NCBI GenBank assembly: GCA_035291405.1
Contig: DATDSD010000020.1
Coordinates: 1 to 8,799, forward strand
From: UBA12026 sp035291405
GTDB lineage: Bacteria; Patescibacteriota; Microgenomatia; UBA8517
Length of the DNA: 8,799 nt
Direction of reading: 5' to 3'
Shown: piece by piece, positions 6,248 to 8,799 of the stretch
Numbering within the stretch: position 1 is the first letter of the stretch
How the letters are laid out: each line of letters starts with the position of its first letter
Program-made: the position numbers and the translations under genes
The notes under the pieces: model-generated
Told to the model about the DNA's origin: nothing
Seen by the model: only the letters and a program-made list of their open reading frames with translations
Database searches by the model: none

Positions 6248-6712
6248 CTATATACTTTCCATCTTTCCTACGTACTCACCAGCTTGAGGAAAACCTTTTT
6301 TATAATCCTCAAGTAATTTTTTACTCAAAGGTTTGGGAAATAGATTATCAGGTAAACTGTTAATATCAAGCCACGTAAGCCACATTGACCCGTCAGCGTG
6401 TTGGGAGTCAAGTCTGTGTTCTAGCTCCTCAAATTTATTAATATCACCCAAAATAAATAATTCAACATTCTGTTCATTGTGATCAGTATCAAAAAAATCC
6501 CTGATATATAATACTTTCTGAAGTTTAAATTCTGTACCCTTGCCACATTCCTCAACAATCTCTCGTTTGCATCCTTCAAGTATAGTTTCTCCATATTCCA
6601 GGTGACCACCAACATAGAAATAAAAATCATGTTTTTTGGTATATGAAGTCAGAAGCTTATTCTTTTTAATTATTATTAATCTTAATCTAATTTGTAGTTT
6701 ATCTTCATTCAT
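6248..6712 (-). CDS. NUDIX hydrolase (third gene of the minus-strand operon)
   Basis: This 154-residue NUDIX-family protein cleaves a nucleoside diphosphate linked to another group (X), using Mg2+ or Mn2+. The NUDIX box runs from Gly36 to Lys58 and reads GHLEYGE, seven residues, then REIVEECGK. It keeps the spacing GX5EX7REUXEEXG and the catalytic Arg50-Glu51 and Glu54-Glu55. Only the last, normally hydrophobic, position is Lys. The N-terminal strands (LQIRLRLIIIKKNKLL) and the YFYVGGHLE approach are typical of MutT/ADP-ribose-pyrophosphatase-like members. A C-terminal WLTWLDINSLPDNLFP segment (near 110-125) is the usual strand and turn before the last helix. The ATG overlaps the methyltransferase stop by 4 bp and lacks a Shine-Dalgarno sequence, so translation is probably coupled. 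Substrate cannot be read from the sequence; context with a phosphatase and a methyltransferase suggests nucleotide housecleaning or a small-molecule pathway. Confidence 0.85.
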   Translation of the reverse strand: MNEDKLQIRLRLIIIKKNKLLTSYTKKHDFYFYVGGHLEYGETILEGCKREIVEECGKGTEFKLQKVLYIRDFFDTDHNEQNVELFILGDINKFEELEHRLDSQHADGSMWLTWLDINSLPDNLFPKPLSKKLLEDYKKGFPQAGEYVGKMESI

Positions 6713-7458
6713 TTTATTAATTTAGCAACAATTACAACTCTATGTCTGGGAAGATTAATACCTTTCTCAGTCTTAAACTGTGAAACGTATTTATTAAGTA
6801 ATTCTTTATCTTTAATCGAGTCAAAATCTTCAAAAATAGGAACACTTTGAAGAAAAGTGTCTAAATCTTCTTTTGTTGAATAATACTCGTTGTATTCATA
6901 ATCTTTTGCAAAAATTATTTCAAAACCTTGTAATTTAATTTCTTTTTTGTTTATTTCTAATCTTGATTTGTCCCAATCTCCGAAATTTTGACCCCTACCA
7001 AAGACAATTTTAATATCCTTTGTATCCTTTTCTCCAATTTCAATTTCAAGATAATATCCATCTCTTTTAAGAAGTCTTGCAAATTCATCGTAATTTGTTG
7101 GCCCACGTCGTGAATACACAATATCAAAAGACTGATTTTCAAAACCTGTGTTATATGCATCTTTATTTTCAAATTTTGCATTTGTAATATTTAATTCCTT
7201 TTGCAGTTCTTTTGCAGAATTTAACATTCCGGAAGAATTATCAATTGCAACAATTTCACCAAAGTTATCTGCAACTGATAATGTAAACCTTCCATCGGCA
7301 CAACCAACATCTAAAGCCCTTTTATCTTTTCCCGAGTATTTTATTAGATAATTTTTAAAATCTTCTTCCGGATCACCATTCAAAAATTCTTTTGCATATT
7401 TAACACCTGAAGAATATTTTCCAAATTTATTTGCTACTTTATCGTAAAAATTTGTCAT
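6709..7458 (-). CDS. Class I SAM-dependent methyltransferase (second gene of the operon)
   Basis: This 249-residue cytosolic methyltransferase has a Rossmann fold binding S-adenosylmethionine. Motif I is RALDVGCADGRFTL (47-60). The acidic residue that binds the SAM ribose is Asp73 in VAIDNSSGML (70-79). Motif IV is SFDIVYSRRGP (110-120), and LLKRDGYYLEIEIGE (129-143) is the strand after the usual K-x-GG turn. The Arg-Gly-Pro after motif IV is not the Asn-Pro-Pro-Tyr of base N-methyltransferases, so a DNA adenine or cytosine-N4 enzyme is unlikely. Overall layout resembles methyltransferase type 11/25 proteins acting on small molecules or RNA; an RlmA-like rRNA enzyme is possible, but the zinc-binding N-terminus of RlmA is absent. 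It starts 2 nt after the phosphatase stop and overlaps the NUDIX start by 4 bp, so the three are one transcript. No Shine-Dalgarno precedes the ATG. Substrate unknown. Confidence 0.82.
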   Translation of the reverse strand: MTNFYDKVANKFGKYSSGVKYAKEFLNGDPEEDFKNYLIKYSGKDKRALDVGCADGRFTLSVADNFGEIVAIDNSSGMLNSAKELQKELNITNAKFENKDAYNTGFENQSFDIVYSRRGPTNYDEFARLLKRDGYYLEIEIGEKDTKDIKIVFGRGQNFGDWDKSRLEINKKEIKLQGFEIIFAKDYEYNEYYSTKEDLDTFLQSVPIFEDFDSIKDKELLNKYVSQFKTEKGINLPRHRVVIVAKLIK

Positions 7459-7460
7459 AT

Positions 7461-8060
7461 TTATTCTAAATGTTTTATAGATGCAATCTCGATTAATTCA
7501 AATTTGTCTTTGTCATGGGTTATAGTTGTAATTGAACATTCTTTCATTAATTGATCAAGTTTATCTATTACAAAATCTGAATTGATTCTACTCAGTTCTT
7601 TACTATCAAAAATATTTCTTAATAAATCAGATATAACTCCACCATGCGTAACGATTAAAATATTTTTATTTTCAATTTGTTTGTTAATTTCGATTAATAC
7701 TTCAAGAGCTTTATTTCCAGATTCAAGTGATGAAAGTCCTGCCTTTGGTTTAAAATCTCTATGGTGATTTGAATATTCCCATTCCTGTAGAAAATCTTCA
7801 AGTGTTTGGTTTGGGACACTTCCCCAATTCATACGTTCTCGAAGTCTATCATCATATTTAATCTCAACATTTAAAATTTTATTAATAATTTCACTAGTTT
7901 CTTCTGTTCTGCTGTATGTTGAAGAATAAATTTTAAATATATTTTTATCTTTTAAATAATTCCCTGTTTTAGTAACCTGTTTTTTTCCAAGTTCGGTAAG
8001 TGAAGGATCTCCAGCTTCGGAAACCTTTTGTCCATGTCTGATTAAATAAAAAGTATTCAT
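7461..8060 (-). CDS. Histidine phosphatase superfamily protein (phosphoglycerate-mutase-like; first gene of the operon)
   Basis: This 199-residue protein is a branch-1 histidine phosphatase, forming a phosphohistidine intermediate while removing a phosphate from a small molecule or protein. The signature LIRHGQ (6-11) carries the nucleophile His9 and Arg8. STYSRTEET (47-55) supplies a second phosphate-binding Arg51. RLRERMNWG (72-80) holds the acid Glu75 used by phosphatase-type members, and IVTHGGVI (136-143) gives the second catalytic histidine, His139. All core residues are present, so it should be active. Length and motif order match cobalamin-phosphatase (CobC) or GpmB-like broad phosphatases more than true glycolytic mutases; the substrate is not evident. 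The ATG lies 2-3 nt from the predicted transcription start of the divergent promoter. The methyltransferase follows after 2 nt. Confidence 0.87.
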   Translation of the reverse strand: MNTFYLIRHGQKVSEAGDPSLTELGKKQVTKTGNYLKDKNIFKIYSSTYSRTEETSEIINKILNVEIKYDDRLRERMNWGSVPNQTLEDFLQEWEYSNHHRDFKPKAGLSSLESGNKALEVLIEINKQIENKNILIVTHGGVISDLLRNIFDSKELSRINSDFVIDKLDQLMKECSITTITHDKDKFELIEIASIKHLE

Positions 8061-8068
8061 ACATAAAC

Positions 8069-8091
8069 ATTATATCAATAATTGATATAAT
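8069..8091. promoter_or_regulatory. Symmetrical divergent promoter: 10-bp inverted repeat with a -10 box on each strand
   Basis: ATTATATCAA (8069-8078) and TTGATATAAT (8082-8091) are perfect reverse complements around a 3-nt centre (TAA). Each arm contains an extended -10, TGATATAAT, facing outward. The plus-strand -10 (8086-8091) ends 5 nt before the ATG of the RppH-like gene at 8097. The minus-strand -10 (8074-8069) ends 8 nt before the ATG of the phosphatase gene at 8060. Both start sites should thus fall on or within about 3 nt of a start codon, giving leaderless or nearly leaderless mRNAs. No good -35 is visible for either. The overlapping layout means the two promoters would compete, and the palindrome could also be a repressor operator. 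Confidence 0.6.
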
Positions 8092-8096
8092 TAAGC

Positions 8097-8564
8097 ATGA
8101 TTAAAACAAATTGGTTTACAAAACATTTTTACAGAAGAAAAGTTACTGGAATAATTACCAACAATAGAGGAGAGTTTCTAATTGATCAACTTACTGATTA
8201 TGGCGAAAATGATTGGAACTTTCCGGGAGGTGGAATTGAAAAAGGAGAAACAGAAGAACAGGCACTTTTTAGAGAATTAAGGGAAGAATTAGGAACTAAT
8301 AATTTTAAAATTATTAAAAAGGGGGATAGTTTGTCAATTTATAATTGGCCTTTAAAAGTAATTATTAAGAAGTGTGTTAATAATAAAAGGATATGGAGAG
8401 GTCAGTCAGTTAGATATTTTGTAGTTAAATTTAAAGGTAAAAAGAACGAGATTTTGCCAGATCTAAATGAAATTAGAACTATAAAATGGATTAAAAGAAG
8501 TGAATTTAATAATTATTTAAATTTACCACACCAATTAGAAAGAATTGAGAATGAACTTAGATAA
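8097..8564 (+). CDS. RppH-like NUDIX hydrolase
   Basis: This 155-residue NUDIX protein resembles RppH and diadenosine-polyphosphate hydrolases, which trim 5' ends of RNA or cleave ApnA. The NUDIX box spans Gly45-Thr67: WNFPGGGIEKGE, then seven residues, then RELREELGT, with catalytic Arg59-Glu60 and Glu63-Glu64 kept. The WNFPGGGIEKGE approach copies RppH's WQFPQGGI, with Gly replacing Gln. RGQSVRYFVVKFKG (101-114) matches RppH's GQ(x)nWFLL strand. The N-terminal YRRKVTGIITNNRGEFLI (12-29) is the usual first strands, in place of RppH's YRPNVGIV. The RNA-decapping role is inferred from similarity; the loss of the Gln makes a generic nucleotide substrate also possible. It is divergent from the phosphatase operon and probably shares its promoter region, with a leaderless start. 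The gene is strikingly AT-rich towards its 3' end. A hairpin (8566-8597) and the pyrophosphatase gene follow. Confidence 0.83.
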   Translation: MIKTNWFTKHFYRRKVTGIITNNRGEFLIDQLTDYGENDWNFPGGGIEKGETEEQALFRELREELGTNNFKIIKKGDSLSIYNWPLKVIIKKCVNNKRIWRGQSVRYFVVKFKGKKNEILPDLNEIRTIKWIKRSEFNNYLNLPHQLERIENELR

Positions 8565-8565
8565 G

Positions 8566-8597
8566 TTAGTTTATATGTTTTTCTAGATGTAAACTAA
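8566..8597 (+). terminator. Hairpin between the RppH-like gene and the pyrophosphatase gene
   Basis: TTAGTTTA (8566-8573) and TAAACTAA (8590-8597) are exact inverted repeats. Three inner pairs, one of them T-G, extend the stem to 11 bp around a 10-nt loop that contains a T-run. The stem begins right after the TAA at 8562-8564. No T-tract follows the right arm, so it is not a textbook intrinsic terminator; it may terminate weakly or protect the 3' end. Confidence 0.4.
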
Positions 8598-8626
8598 GTC
8601 AAGATATAGTATATATTGGAAAAAAG

Positions 8627-8799
8627 ATGTCGAATAAATATTTAACAGTTAATATGAAAAACTCGTTAAACTTAATTGGTCAAGAAGTAAATGTAGTAAT
8701 AGACAGATCCTTAGGATCAAAACATCCAAAACATGGTTTTATATATGAAGTCAACTATGGCTACATTCCAAACACAGAATCAGCAGATGGAGAAGAATT
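8627..8799 (+). CDS. ppa: Inorganic pyrophosphatase, N-terminal part (3' truncated by the window)
   Basis: About 57 codons are visible of a soluble family I inorganic diphosphatase, which hydrolyses pyrophosphate to two phosphates and drives biosynthetic reactions forward. The segment VVIDRSLGSKHPKH (residues 23-36), then GFIYEVNYGYIPNT (37-50) and the start of the DGEE acidic region, match the family's start. This includes the conserved Tyr-Gly-Tyr-Ile-Pro around the Tyr that lines the active site. The SLGSKHPKHGF form is closer to the short pyrophosphatases of Firmicutes and CPR bacteria than to E. coli Ppa. The chosen ATG is preceded by TTGGAAAAAAG, at best a weak ribosome site; TATAGT (8605-8610) could be its -10. 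Met10 (8654) is an alternative start and would still leave the family N-terminus complete. The active-site aspartates lie beyond the window. Confidence 0.85.
   Translation, partial: MSNKYLTVNMKNSLNLIGQEVNVVIDRSLGSKHPKHGFIYEVNYGYIPNTESADGEE

Noticed and set aside
6709..7458. Methyltransferase as part of a restriction-modification or other defence system
   Set aside because: It lacks the Asn/Asp-Pro-Pro-Tyr or Pro-Cys DNA methyltransferase motif, and no nuclease or specificity gene is nearby.
6248..8564. A horizontally acquired island judged by lower G+C
   Set aside because: Hand counts of sample 60-base lines overlap between regions (for example 20 G+C at 7201 and 13 at 2401); only the end of the RppH-like gene looks clearly more AT-rich.
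1..8799. CRISPR arrays, insertion sequences or long direct repeats
   Set aside because: No regularly spaced repeats, transposase motifs or terminal inverted repeats were seen on reading the window.

Overview
The window is AT-rich, compact bacterial DNA. It has short intergenic gaps, 4-bp ATGA gene overlaps, no clear Shine-Dalgarno sequences, a tRNA without an encoded CCA, several tiny orphan proteins, and TGA used as a normal stop. Together these suggest an uncultured bacterium of the Candidate Phyla Radiation (Patescibacteria), of a lineage that keeps the standard stop codons. This is inferred from gene style and content; no taxonomic marker was tested.

Layout. (1) 2-4077, plus strand: the 3' part of a large bacterial alpha-2-macroglobulin-like protein, overlapping by 4 bp a MEMO/AmmeMemoRadiSam-B-family protein with a hydrophobic N-terminus. 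A hairpin follows the second stop. (2) 4139-4435, minus strand: a 98-codon orphan with a near-consensus promoter placed so that its mRNA would be leaderless. (3) 4546-4618, minus strand: tRNA-Arg(UCU). (4) 4683-5799, plus strand: an ATP-grasp ligase related to D-Ala-D-Ala ligase, then a 29-residue single-membrane-segment ORF 4 nt downstream. (5) 5804-6016, minus strand: a cysteine-rich 70-residue orphan. (6) 6017-6247: a gene-poor gap with one unexplained open frame. (7) 8060-6248, minus strand: a tight three-gene operon of histidine phosphatase, class I SAM methyltransferase and NUDIX hydrolase. It diverges from an RppH-like NUDIX hydrolase at 8097-8564 through a symmetrical promoter palindrome. 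(8) 8627-8799: the 5' part of an inorganic pyrophosphatase gene.

How the genes may work together. The macroglobulin and MEMO proteins look like one envelope-facing unit: the first is a bait-type protease-trapping scaffold whose thioester motif is lost, and the second is a metal-site fold that may be anchored to or exported across the membrane. The 6.2-8.8 kb block gathers two NUDIX hydrolases, a phosphatase and a pyrophosphatase, suggesting nucleotide or phosphate-ester housecleaning plus one methylation step. The most repeated regulatory signal is an extended -10 box (TGATATAAT) lying 0-8 nt upstream of annotated start codons, which points to leaderless transcripts.
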